Notes under the pieces: model-generated
Seen by the model: the letters and a program-made list of their open reading frames with translations, nothing else
Told to the model about the DNA's origin: nothing
Databases searched by the model: none
Program-made: the position numbers and the translations under genes
Part shown: one piece after another, positions 44,346-53,167 of the stretch
Layout of the letters: each line of letters opens with the position of its first letter
Numbering within the stretch: position 1 is the stretch's first letter
Assembly: GCF_016775155.1 (NCBI RefSeq)
Contig: NZ_JAEUGD010000061.1
Location: 1 to 64,000, forward strand
Length of the DNA stretch: 64,000 nucleotides
Direction: 5' to 3'
From: Fulvivirga marina
GTDB taxonomy: Bacteria; Bacteroidota; Bacteroidia; Cytophagales; Cyclobacteriaceae

Positions 44346-45288
44346 GGATTCCAAATTAAAGTATAAAGAATTTTGTAAAAACCTTGATGATCTTCCAATC
44401 TTTTCACAAGATTGGTGGTTAGACGCGGTGTGTCAACCTCAACATTGGGATGTCAGTGTTTATGAAAAAGGGGGTAAAACCGTAGGAGTCTGGCCATACT
44501 TCAAGACTTCAAAAGTGGGGCAAGAGATGTTAATAATGCCCCCATTAACCAAATTCTTAGGGGTCTACATAGATTACCCCAAAAACATGAATCACTCATC
44601 TCGAGGGTCTTACGAAAAGGAAGTAGTATCAGGCCTACTTAAAGGTCTTCCCTACAAACACTTGGATCAGAACTTTCATTACTCCTTTACCAACTGGCTT
44701 CCCTTATTTTGGTCAGGTTTTTCTCAACAAACTCACTATTCATACTGCCTAGATGGAAATGATAGCACTAACATTTTTAAGCAATTCAAATCTCAAACTA
44801 AAAGGGACATCAGAAAAGCAGAAAAAGAACTGACTATTTCTGAATCAGAGGACCCCAAAGTTTTATACCAACTTGTAGAACAAACCTATCAATCTAAAGG
44901 CAAGAACGCTCCCTACTCATTCGAAGCACTTCAAACTCTTGACCAAAAATGTAAGGAAAAGGAAAGCAGAAAAATATTATTGGCAAAAGACGGCAACAAT
45001 AATGTTCATTCTGCCATTTATTTGGTATGGGACAAAACCTCTTACTATTACCTAATCTCAGGAACTAACACCTCTTTCAAAGGAAGTAATGCTAATTCGC
45101 TATTAATTTGGCATGCCATTCAGGAAGCTATATCTGTTGGAAAAACTTTTGATTTCGAAGGCAGTATGGTACAGTCAATTGAACGCTACTTTAGGTCATT
45201 TGGAGCAAATCAAAAGCCATACTTTAACCTAAAACATTCGAAGCCCAAATGGCTTAAACTTTACTTTTTCCTCAAAAACTTAAAATAA
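44338..45288 (+). CDS. GNAT/CelD-type acetyltransferase
   Basis: A 316-residue protein with the bacteriocin-like double GNAT layout of the CelD/FemAB-related acyltransferases found in polysaccharide loci: KQFKSQTKRDIRKAEKE, a central ILLAKD...HSAIYLVWD segment and the closing NSLLIWHAIQEAISVGKTFDFEGS. No ATG exists; GTG at 44338 (or 44335) overlaps the methyltransferase end by 8-11 bp and gives MSKDSKLKYKEF. The open frame reaches 44314 via TTG, which seems less likely. It probably acetylates or aminoacylates a sugar. Confidence 0.75.
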   Translation: MSKDSKLKYKEFCKNLDDLPIFSQDWWLDAVCQPQHWDVSVYEKGGKTVGVWPYFKTSKVGQEMLIMPPLTKFLGVYIDYPKNMNHSSRGSYEKEVVSGLLKGLPYKHLDQNFHYSFTNWLPLFWSGFSQQTHYSYCLDGNDSTNIFKQFKSQTKRDIRKAEKELTISESEDPKVLYQLVEQTYQSKGKNAPYSFEALQTLDQKCKEKESRKILLAKDGNNNVHSAIYLVWDKTSYYYLISGTNTSFKGSNANSLLIWHAIQEAISVGKTFDFEGSMVQSIERYFRSFGANQKPYFNLKHSKPKWLKLYFFLKNLK

Positions 45289-45291
45289 CCA

Positions 45292-46758
45292 TTGGGCATA
45301 GTAAGGCGTCATAGCATCAGGTTTTCCATTATTTATTATTTAGGAATAATTTTAGGGTATATCAATACCATTTTATTATTTCCAAACTTTCTTGAGGCTG
45401 ACCAGTTCGGGTTAACACGGATGCTGCTATCAGTAACAATCGTCATTTCCCAATTTGCCCAGTTAGGTACGCAAAATATGATTATTAGATACCATCCCTT
45501 CTTTGGTAAGAAAATATTAGGGGTAGGTATTATCATCTGTTCATTAGGCCTGTTTGTCACCCTATCTTTAATTGTAGTTTTCCAGCAGTCTATATTGGAA
45601 ATATACAATGAAAAATCCCCTCTATTTTTGGAGTTTTTTCATTTGCTGATTCCTTTCAGCATTACAATGGTGTTTTTTAACTTGTTTGATACATACCTTA
45701 GAACATTATATAAAAACATTTTTTCAACATTCCTCTCTTCTGTACTCGTTAGAGTTGTATGGTCAGCACTGATCTTACTCTATTATTATGAGTATTTATC
45801 ATTTGAACAGTTTATATTATTCTACGCCTATGCCTACTCAATAATAACCATCCTATCCCTTATTTATATCAAACTAATCGGACAACTCACCCTAACTATT
45901 CACTTTAATAAAGATGAATATGGTCATTTTAAGGAAATTCGAAGTTTCAGTGCTTTCACAATACTTAGTGGTCTTTCCGTTTTTTTAATCAACAAAGTAG
46001 ATATTTTAATGCTTGGCAGTATTGAAGGTCTTGAAACTGTAGGCATTTACGCCATAGCTTCGTACATGGCAGCTGTCATTGTAGTTCCTGGAAGTGCCAT
46101 TGCAAGAACTGCCCAGAGCATTGTTGCCAATGCTTTTAAACAAGAAAACTACCTCATTATTGATAATGTATATAAAAAATCGGCATTACACCAGCTAATT
46201 TTGTCTGCAGCTGCATACATACTCATTACTCTCAATTATTTAAACCTTATGTATTTTTTACCGGAGGAATATCATAGTAGTTTTACAATATTTTTCTACT
46301 TAGGTTTTTCAAAAATAGTTGATACTGGTTTGGGCATTAATGGTATTATTTTAATCAACTCTAAATACTATAAAACTGACACAATCTTTTCTGTAGTTCT
46401 TCTGATACTTACAGTAATTACAAATTTGATATTCATACCGCTACTAGGAGGCGAAGGAGCAGCCATCGCTACCATGTTATCACTTATCATATATAATCTG
46501 CTAAAATATTCTTTCCTCAAGATAAAGATGAGCCTGGATCCTTTTACTCCCAAAACCATAGTAGCAATTACAATTTGCTTACTAAGTTTTATAATACCTT
46601 ATTTCATCCCTGTATTTAATAATATTTTTGTGGATTCACTTATTCGCTCCTCCTTAATGGTAAGTATTTTCGTTCCTCTGATATATTTCACAAAAATATC
46701 AACGGATATAAACGAACTAATAGACCAGGGAATTAGATTGTTAAAGCCAAATAAATAG
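45292..46758 (+). CDS. Wzx-type polysaccharide flippase
   Basis: A 488-residue inner-membrane protein with about 14 helices, of the MOP/oligosaccharide flippase superfamily. The first helix begins RFSIIYYLGIILGYINTIL, and the centre carries FTILSGLSVFLINKVDILMLG. It would flip an undecaprenol-linked repeat to the periplasm. The start is TTG, 3 bp after the GNAT stop; no in-frame ATG precedes it. Next gene follows 2 bp later. Confidence 0.87.
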   Translation: MGIVRRHSIRFSIIYYLGIILGYINTILLFPNFLEADQFGLTRMLLSVTIVISQFAQLGTQNMIIRYHPFFGKKILGVGIIICSLGLFVTLSLIVVFQQSILEIYNEKSPLFLEFFHLLIPFSITMVFFNLFDTYLRTLYKNIFSTFLSSVLVRVVWSALILLYYYEYLSFEQFILFYAYAYSIITILSLIYIKLIGQLTLTIHFNKDEYGHFKEIRSFSAFTILSGLSVFLINKVDILMLGSIEGLETVGIYAIASYMAAVIVVPGSAIARTAQSIVANAFKQENYLIIDNVYKKSALHQLILSAAAYILITLNYLNLMYFLPEEYHSSFTIFFYLGFSKIVDTGLGINGIILINSKYYKTDTIFSVVLLILTVITNLIFIPLLGGEGAAIATMLSLIIYNLLKYSFLKIKMSLDPFTPKTIVAITICLLSFIIPYFIPVFNNIFVDSLIRSSLMVSIFVPLIYFTKISTDINELIDQGIRLLKPNK

Positions 46759-46760
46759 CC

Positions 46761-48113
46761 ATGTTGACAGTTTATACTCCCGAAGTGTTCAATGCTGAAA
46801 AATTGTATATCTTCGATATACTGTTTTCGGAGTATTTAGGGGTTGACTTCGACATCAAAGCAAATATTAGTACCCATGACTATATTATCGAAATCAACAA
46901 TTCGAAAATATACATTGAAGATCATTTCTTCAGTAAATGCACCGAACCTGATGGCTATTTAACTCCAGAGCTTATTCCTTCAAAAGTTGAGCACTACTCT
47001 AACGAACATTTCGATGTTAAAAATCTCCCCGTAATATATGGCATCCCAAACGTTGAAACAAATGAAAATAAAATAAAATGCCAGATAGACTTCTTTGCCA
47101 GCTGCTTTTACATGTTAACGCGCTGGGAAGAATATGTTATAAGTCATCGAGATCAGCATAACAGATTTGAAGCGCAGAACTCATTAGCTTACAAAAACGA
47201 CTTTCTTGACAGACCTATTGTAAATGAGTACGTAGTTTTTTTTAAAAAACTACTCCTTCACCTTGCTCCCAAACTTACCTTTAAGAAGTGGAAATTTACA
47301 TGCATCCCTACTCACGATATTGATCACATCCAGAAATGGGGTAATATAACCAGCATACGTAAAAAGTTAGCCCATGATTTTATTACACAAAAGAGGCCTC
47401 TGGTAGGACTAAAAAATGCACTAAATGCCCTATTGGTCAAGTCTAATATAAAAAAGGATCCATACCAAACCTTCTCTTACATAACAGAGCTATCCCAGCA
47501 ACATAACCTTACATCACACTTCTATTTTTTATGTGGTGGAACCAGCGTTTTCGACAATAATTACAACATTGAAGAAGCAAAACCTATTATTCAATATTTA
47601 CTATCCCAGCATCAGGTAGTTGGTTTCCATCCCAGCTATAGTAGCTACAAAAATAATGACCAATGGCATACAGAAAAGTGTCATCTGCAAGAGGTCGCTG
47701 GGCTAAAAGTAATAGAAGGCCGTCAGCACTATTTAAGGTTTGAAGCCCCCACTACATGGCGAACATGGGAAATGGAAGGCATGGAAACTGATTCAACCGT
47801 TGGCTATTCTGATATTCCTGGATTCAGATGTGGAACCTGTTACCCTTTCTCAGTATTTGATTTTATCGAAAGAAAAAAGCTTAACCTAAGAGAAAACCCC
47901 TTAATACTGATGGAAACAACTTTGATATCATATATGAAGTTGTCACCTGAAAAAGCTAATGAAATTGCAAAGAAATTATATTTCACTGTAAAAAAGTATA
48001 ACGGTAACTTTACGTTTTTATGGCACAATAGCGCTATACATACTGTAGAAGATAAACCATATCTTCACATATATGAAAATATAATAAAAGGATTCCCCAA
48101 GAATGGAGAGTAA
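46761..48113 (+). CDS. Polysaccharide deacetylase-like protein with DUF7033-type N-terminus
   Basis: A 450-residue protein. The N-terminal about 1-185 is a Bacteroidota-specific domain seen before deacetylase domains (RWEEY and KNDFLDRPIVNEY are recurrent). The catalytic part starts with CIPTHDIDHIQKW, whose Asp and His match the CE4 metal site, and continues with FYFLCGG, HQVVGFHPSYSS and EGRQHYLRFEAPTTW. It ends with an FLWHNS motif. It overlaps the following glycosyltransferase by 11 bp. The usual CE4 motif DDGP is replaced by THDID, so the reaction may differ. Confidence 0.82.
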   Translation: MLTVYTPEVFNAEKLYIFDILFSEYLGVDFDIKANISTHDYIIEINNSKIYIEDHFFSKCTEPDGYLTPELIPSKVEHYSNEHFDVKNLPVIYGIPNVETNENKIKCQIDFFASCFYMLTRWEEYVISHRDQHNRFEAQNSLAYKNDFLDRPIVNEYVVFFKKLLLHLAPKLTFKKWKFTCIPTHDIDHIQKWGNITSIRKKLAHDFITQKRPLVGLKNALNALLVKSNIKKDPYQTFSYITELSQQHNLTSHFYFLCGGTSVFDNNYNIEEAKPIIQYLLSQHQVVGFHPSYSSYKNNDQWHTEKCHLQEVAGLKVIEGRQHYLRFEAPTTWRTWEMEGMETDSTVGYSDIPGFRCGTCYPFSVFDFIERKKLNLRENPLILMETTLISYMKLSPEKANEIAKKLYFTVKKYNGNFTFLWHNSAIHTVEDKPYLHIYENIIKGFPKNGE

Positions 48114-49257
48114 GAAAAGAGTACTAATACTGGCTTTTAGCCGGTTAAAATATGATGCAAGAGTAACACGTCAGATTCAGTTTCTTAAAGATGATTATGA
48201 TGTAGATGTATTTTGTTTTTCTAAAACGGATATAGCAGGGGTCAACTTCTACGAAGTAAGACAAACTCCACTTACACTTTTACGAAAGATCTTTGCTGCA
48301 TTTTTCCTTATCACAAGGCAATACAAACCTGCCTATTGGATTTTACACAATTACAAAGATCATATTCCCCAGTTGAAATCGAATAATTATGACTTGATAG
48401 TAGCTAACGATGTAGAAACCTTACACCTTGCTTTCTCCGTGGCTGGCAAGACTAAAGTGTTATTTGATGCTCATGAATATGCACCCAAGCATTTTGAAGA
48501 TAAGCTTTGGTTCAGGTTATTCTTTCAAGGGTTTAACACTTATTTTTGTCGGTTTTATATCCCCAAAGCAGCAGCCATGACTACGGTTTGTGATGGATTA
48601 GCTAAAGAATACGAAAGAAATTTCAAGGTAAAACCAACTATTATCACAAATGCGCCCAAATACCATGACACACAAATAAGAAAAACAGACCCAAATGAAA
48701 TAAAAATAATTCATATGGGTGTAGCAAATTTTTCAAGAAAACTCGAAAACATGATTGAAGTTGTCGATCTCCTTGGACACCCTTATTCACTCGATTTGAT
48801 GCTATTGGTTCCCGGGTATGCTTCAGCTCAGACAAAAGCCTATACAGATACCTTAAAGCAGAAAGTAAAAGAAAACCCCAGAGTCAACATCATTGATCCG
48901 GTAGACAGCAAAGACGTTGTGGATAAAATTAAGACCTACGACATAGGAATGTTTTTACTTGAGCCTGTAAACTTTAACTATACCTTTGCTCTTCCAAACA
49001 AACTATTTGAATTTATTCAAGCCCGCTTAGCTGTTGCGATCGGCCCTTCGGTGGAAATGGCCAAAGTGGTCAAGAAATATCAATGTGGAATAGTTTCAGC
49101 TGACTTTACCCCAAAAGCACTGGCTAATGAACTGAAACAGCTAACCACCCAAGATATTGATACCATGAAAGCAAACTGCTCCAATGCAGCAATGGACTTA
49201 TCTGCGGAAAAAAATGCTGAAGTTTTAAAGAGTATATGTAAAGGAATAATCAATTGA
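48103..49257 (+). CDS. GT4-like glycosyltransferase
   Basis: A 384-residue GT-B enzyme. It starts KKRVLILAFSRLKYDARVTRQI, followed by LIVANDVETLHLA and LFDAHEYAP (N-domain). The nucleotide-sugar side has IIHMGVANFSRKL, YDIGMFLLEP, and FALPNKLFEFIQARLAVAIGPS, the E..E motif region. It is the last gene of the 42652-49257 operon. Its last codons are part of the palindrome at 49236-49271. Confidence 0.88.
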   Translation: MESKKRVLILAFSRLKYDARVTRQIQFLKDDYDVDVFCFSKTDIAGVNFYEVRQTPLTLLRKIFAAFFLITRQYKPAYWILHNYKDHIPQLKSNNYDLIVANDVETLHLAFSVAGKTKVLFDAHEYAPKHFEDKLWFRLFFQGFNTYFCRFYIPKAAAMTTVCDGLAKEYERNFKVKPTIITNAPKYHDTQIRKTDPNEIKIIHMGVANFSRKLENMIEVVDLLGHPYSLDLMLLVPGYASAQTKAYTDTLKQKVKENPRVNIIDPVDSKDVVDKIKTYDIGMFLLEPVNFNYTFALPNKLFEFIQARLAVAIGPSVEMAKVVKKYQCGIVSADFTPKALANELKQLTTQDIDTMKANCSNAAMDLSAEKNAEVLKSICKGIIN

Positions 49258-49271
49258 TTATTCCTTTACAT
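49236..49271. repeat. Perfect 36-bp palindrome between convergent operons
   Basis: Positions 49236-49253 (ATGTAAAGGAATAATCAA) are the exact reverse complement of 49254-49271 with no central spacer. It includes the last codons and TGA stop of the glycosyltransferase and ends 3 bp before the stop of the opposing oxidoreductase gene. It probably terminates both operons, though T runs are weak. Confidence 0.85.
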
Positions 49272-49274
49272 TAC

Positions 49275-50216
49275 TTATTTTAATCTATTTAAAAATGGGT
49301 GTCCCATATCTCTCGGTGACTGCACTTGGGCACCTCTTAACTCGTGCACAACCTCAATACTAGGGCGAGCCTCTTCCAATCCAAAACCATTCCCTTTTAA
49401 CACTTCCTCGTAGCTCTTTATATGCAGATCTGTAAAACCTCCACTAAACTCTATTTCCTCTCCATCTACTGTTATGGAGCGGTAAGTCCTCTTACCTTCT
49501 GCCTTTATCTGCTCTGAAAGGTGATCATAGTTAATGCTCAAAAACCATCTAACATTGGCATTTTCAAGCTCAAGGTACCCTGACATAGCATCTTTGCCGG
49601 AATAATGCAGAATATTGCTCTTAACTCCTCCAAAGATCCAGCTTAGCATATCAAAAAAATGGATACCTATATTAGTTGCCACACCACCTGATTTGCTAAT
49701 ATCACCCTTCCAGCTATAGTGATACCAATTACCTCGGGAAGTAATATAAGAAAGGTCTATATCATACTTTTTGCCAGGATTTGCCTCAACCTTTTTCTTT
49801 AATTCTATTATGTCCTTATGCAATCTCAATTGCAGGATATTGTAAACTTTACGCCCAGTCTCTTTTTCTATATGCTTAAGAGCATCCAGGTTCCATGGGT
49901 TGAGTACCAGTGGCTTTTCACAGATAGCATCAGCACCTCTTCTTAATGCCGACCTGATATGTGCATCATGTAAATAGTTTGGTGTACATATTGAGAAGTA
50001 ATCAATATCCTGACCTTTATACTTTAACTTTTCCAAATGCCTGTCGAATCTTTCAAACTCTGTGAAAAAATCAGCATTTGGAAAATAGCTATCCATGATC
50101 CCTACACTGTCAAATTTATCATAGGCCGCTATCAGATTGTTTCCTGTCGCTTTAATCGCTTCCAGATGTCTGGGCGCTATATAACCCGCTACTCCTAATA
50201 GTGCAAAATTCTTCAT
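49275..50216 (-). CDS. WlbA/WbpB-type sugar oxidoreductase
   Basis: A 313-residue Gfo/Idh/MocA protein. The Rossmann start is FALLGVAGYIAPRHLEAIKATG, typical of WbpB/WlbA, with EKPLVLNPWNLDAL holding the catalytic Lys of EKP. GGVATNIGIHFFDMLSWIFG is also a hallmark. It would oxidise C3 of UDP-N-acetylglucosaminuronate, preparing for amination. Next genes in the operon are the acetyltransferase and aminotransferase that follow in the same pathway. Confidence 0.88.
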   Translation of the reverse strand: MKNFALLGVAGYIAPRHLEAIKATGNNLIAAYDKFDSVGIMDSYFPNADFFTEFERFDRHLEKLKYKGQDIDYFSICTPNYLHDAHIRSALRRGADAICEKPLVLNPWNLDALKHIEKETGRKVYNILQLRLHKDIIELKKKVEANPGKKYDIDLSYITSRGNWYHYSWKGDISKSGGVATNIGIHFFDMLSWIFGGVKSNILHYSGKDAMSGYLELENANVRWFLSINYDHLSEQIKAEGKRTYRSITVDGEEIEFSGGFTDLHIKSYEEVLKGNGFGLEEARPSIEVVHELRGAQVQSPRDMGHPFLNRLK

Positions 50217-50798
50217 TTATGAAATTTTAGTTACTTGGTTATTATCCAATTTATACCGTTCTCCACTTTCCGGGCAAGTAGCCTGACCATTACTATCAAA
50301 ATTCAACTTATGCCCATACTCGCTAATCCAGCCCTTTTGTCTTGACGGATTACCTACCACTAAAGCATATGGAGGCACTTCTTTAGTAACTACGGCTCCG
50401 GCACCAATAAAGGCATATCGTCCGATTTTATTCCCGCAAACTATGGTAGCATTGGCTCCTATTGAGGCTCCTTTCTCAACAGTTGTCTTCAAATAATCAC
50501 CTCTCCTGTTTATAGCGCTCCTGGGATTAATTACATTAGTAAAAACCATTGATGGGCCAAGAAATACGTCATCCTCACAAGTTACACCTGTATAGATGGA
50601 TACATTATTCTGAACCTTAACGTTGTTACCCAAAACTACATCAGGGGAAACTACAACATTCTGCCCTATATTACATCCTTTACCAATAACACAATTCGGC
50701 ATGATGTGCGAGAAATGCCAAATTTTTGTCCCTTCCCCAATATCACAGCCTTCATCAATAACTGCAGTCTCGTGAGCAAAAAAATCTTTATCTTTCAT
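50217..50798 (-). CDS. WlbB/WbpD-type N-acetyltransferase
   Basis: A 193-residue left-handed beta-helix acyltransferase (IGEGTKIWHFSHIMPNCVIG, IGQNVVVSPDVVLG, KVQNNVSIY, with the extra loop VKTTVEKGASIGANATIVCG). The motif IWHFSHI is diagnostic of WbpD/WlbB, which acetylate the 3-amino group of UDP-2-acetamido-3-amino-uronate. It abuts the oxidoreductase gene with no gap. Confidence 0.9.
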   Translation of the reverse strand: MKDKDFFAHETAVIDEGCDIGEGTKIWHFSHIMPNCVIGKGCNIGQNVVVSPDVVLGNNVKVQNNVSIYTGVTCEDDVFLGPSMVFTNVINPRSAINRRGDYLKTTVEKGASIGANATIVCGNKIGRYAFIGAGAVVTKEVPPYALVVGNPSRQKGWISEYGHKLNFDSNGQATCPESGERYKLDNNQVTKIS

Positions 50799-50838
50799 TT
50801 ATATTTTCTTTGTTAAATGACAACTTCAAAAGTCTTTT

Positions 50839-51966
50839 TTAAAAGCTTTTTATTTTATCAATAATAATATCCTGTATCTCATGGTCCATTTCTGTATGAA
50901 TTGGCAATGATATCACCGTTTTCGATAAGGCTTCAGCTACAGAAAATGATTCAGACGACAGATGTTTGTACGCTTTTTGATGATGTAAAGGTACCGGGTA
51001 GTATATCATGGAAGGAATACCATGATCAGCAAGGTATTTTTTAAACTCATCTCTATCAATTCCTTCCGTTGTTAAGGTATACTGATGATAAACATGAGTT
51101 GAGTTAGAAGCCACATAAGGTGTATTTAAGAATTCTACCTCTGACAGCTTTTCATTGTAATAACTTGCTGCCTGCTGTCTTTTCAGGGTATAATCATTCA
51201 GATACTTAAGTTTCACATTAAGTATAGCAGCCTGCATAGTATCTAGTCTTGAATTAACTCCAATCACATCATGATGATACTTTTTTTGCTGTCCATGATT
51301 AGCAATCATTCGACTTTTTTCGGTTAATGAAGCATCATTGATCATTAATGCCCCTCCATCACCAAAACATCCCAGATTTTTTGAAGGAAAAAAAGAGGTA
51401 GTTCCAATGTCCCCCATCGTTCCGGCTTGCTTAACCGTACCATCTGAAAATGTATATAATGCACCAAGAGCCTGTGCGGTATCTTCTATAACTTTTAACT
51501 CATATTTTTTTGAGATCTTCAATAACGCTTCCATATCGGCACACTGTCCATAAAGATGTACAGGTACTATGGCTACGGTTTTATCCGTTATTTTTGATTC
51601 AATTTGGGTTGTATCAATATTAAAGGTATGCGGATCTACATCCACAAACACAGGCTTCAGCCCTAAGAGCACTATTACCTCCGCAGTAGCAACATACGTA
51701 TGCACAGGAAGAATCACTTCATCACCTGCCTTAAAATCCAGCGCCATCATGGCAATCTGCAACGCATCCGTACCATTACCACAAGATACGACATGTTCAA
51801 CTGAACAAAACTCGGCTAACTTCGTTTCAAAATTTTTAACTGCTGGTCCCTTTATGAATGCAGAGCTATCCATTACTTCCTGAATAGCCTCATTTACTTC
51901 ATCCTTAATCTTAAAATACTGACCATACAAATCAACCATTTGTATGTTTTTTTCCTTTGAATTCAT
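50839..51966 (-). CDS. DegT/DnrJ/EryC1 aminotransferase, WbpE/WlbC-like
   Basis: A 375-residue PLP enzyme that should aminate the 3-keto-uronate. The PLP lysine is Lys196 in SFFPSKNLGCFGDGG; VSCGNGTDALQIAMMAL and the Gln/Asp in EDTAQALGA are conserved. The nearby WbpB- and WbpD-like genes make this the pathway partner. It shares about half its residues by eye with the next gene, which is a different aminotransferase. Confidence 0.9.
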   Translation of the reverse strand: MNSKEKNIQMVDLYGQYFKIKDEVNEAIQEVMDSSAFIKGPAVKNFETKLAEFCSVEHVVSCGNGTDALQIAMMALDFKAGDEVILPVHTYVATAEVIVLLGLKPVFVDVDPHTFNIDTTQIESKITDKTVAIVPVHLYGQCADMEALLKISKKYELKVIEDTAQALGALYTFSDGTVKQAGTMGDIGTTSFFPSKNLGCFGDGGALMINDASLTEKSRMIANHGQQKKYHHDVIGVNSRLDTMQAAILNVKLKYLNDYTLKRQQAASYYNEKLSEVEFLNTPYVASNSTHVYHQYTLTTEGIDRDEFKKYLADHGIPSMIYYPVPLHHQKAYKHLSSESFSVAEALSKTVISLPIHTEMDHEIQDIIIDKIKSF

Positions 51967-52002
51967 ACCACAAATTAACTATAAATAACTCTCAAAAGCA
52001 TG

Positions 52003-53121
52003 TTAGTTTATACCCTTTTGGAAACTAATGAGGTTTTGTATTACCAACTTTATTTCTGCATCAGTTAGCTCAGGAAATACAGGTAAAGACAAAACCGAAT
52101 CAGCCACCTTTGAAGCTACCGGAAACTGCTCATTCCTAATATTCATAAACCGATAAGCTTCACATTGATGAATAGCCTTAGGATAATGAATGGCAACGCC
52201 AATATCACGTTTTTGCAAAAAATCAAATAGTTCATGTCGCTGCTGATACTGAATAGCATATATATGATAAACGTGTTTTGCTCCTGCAAATTCTCCAGGT
52301 AAACCATACCCCAGTTCTGCAAAATGTTGATTGTATTCAGTAGCAATCTGTCTTCTTCGTTCATTCCACTGTTCCAAATATTTCAACTTCACATCCAACA
52401 CTGCTGCCTGCAAAACATCCATTCTACTATTACGCCCGACAATGATATGCTCGTTTTTTGCTTCTTGTCCGTGATTTGCCAATAAGCGGATTTTATCAGC
52501 AAGCTGAGCGTTATTTGTTATTAAAGCACCCCCATCTCCAAATGCTCCTAAATTTTTTGTTGGATAAAAACTAAATGTACCAACATCACCAAAACTGCCA
52601 ACAGACTTACCATCCAGCTTAGCACCGTGTGCCTGCGCGCAGTCTTCAATCACTTTAATATCATACTTCCTGGCTATTGCCAGTATTTCATTCATTCGAC
52701 AAGGTAGCCCATAAAGATGCGTGGCTATTATAGCTTTGGTTCGTTTAGATATAGCCTGCTCCAGTTTATCCGGATCTAACGTAAAGTCACTTTCAAGTAT
52801 ATCTACAAATTTTATATTGGCACCAACAATAGAAACAACCTCTGCATTGCCAAAGAAGGTAAAAGCAGGAATAATGACCTCGTCTCCGGGTCCTATGCCC
52901 AAAGCCCTTAATGCCAATTCAAGCGCATCTGTACCATTACCGCAAGAGACACAATACTCTACCTGCGTACTTCTTGCAAAATTCCGTTCAAAACTTATGA
53001 CTACCTCCCCCCCTATCAACACACCCTTCTCAAATGCTTCCGCCCAAGCTCGGTCAACTTCCTTTTTAACTAGTTGATATTGTCGTTTTATATCAAAAAA
53101 GGGGACGGATAATCTACTCAT
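52003..53121 (-). CDS. Second DegT/DnrJ/EryC1 aminotransferase
   Basis: A 372-residue PLP enzyme with the PLP lysine at Lys189 in SFYPTKNLGAFGDGG. It keeps VSCGNGTDALELALRALG and EDCAQAHGA. I start it at ATG 53121 (MSRLSVPFFDIKRQY); an ATG 15 bp upstream is also possible. Its layout fits either the WbpE or the FdtB/QdtB 3-aminotransferase groups. Since a related gene sits next door, it may make a different amino sugar or be a diverged duplicate. It starts 46 bp before the stop of the glycosyltransferase gene. Confidence 0.88.
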   Translation of the reverse strand: MSRLSVPFFDIKRQYQLVKKEVDRAWAEAFEKGVLIGGEVVISFERNFARSTQVEYCVSCGNGTDALELALRALGIGPGDEVIIPAFTFFGNAEVVSIVGANIKFVDILESDFTLDPDKLEQAISKRTKAIIATHLYGLPCRMNEILAIARKYDIKVIEDCAQAHGAKLDGKSVGSFGDVGTFSFYPTKNLGAFGDGGALITNNAQLADKIRLLANHGQEAKNEHIIVGRNSRMDVLQAAVLDVKLKYLEQWNERRRQIATEYNQHFAELGYGLPGEFAGAKHVYHIYAIQYQQRHELFDFLQKRDIGVAIHYPKAIHQCEAYRFMNIRNEQFPVASKVADSVLSLPVFPELTDAEIKLVIQNLISFQKGIN

Positions 53122-53167
53122 AATTCTCCAGATCAATCTTGCATTTAGGAATCACTAAAGCCATACA

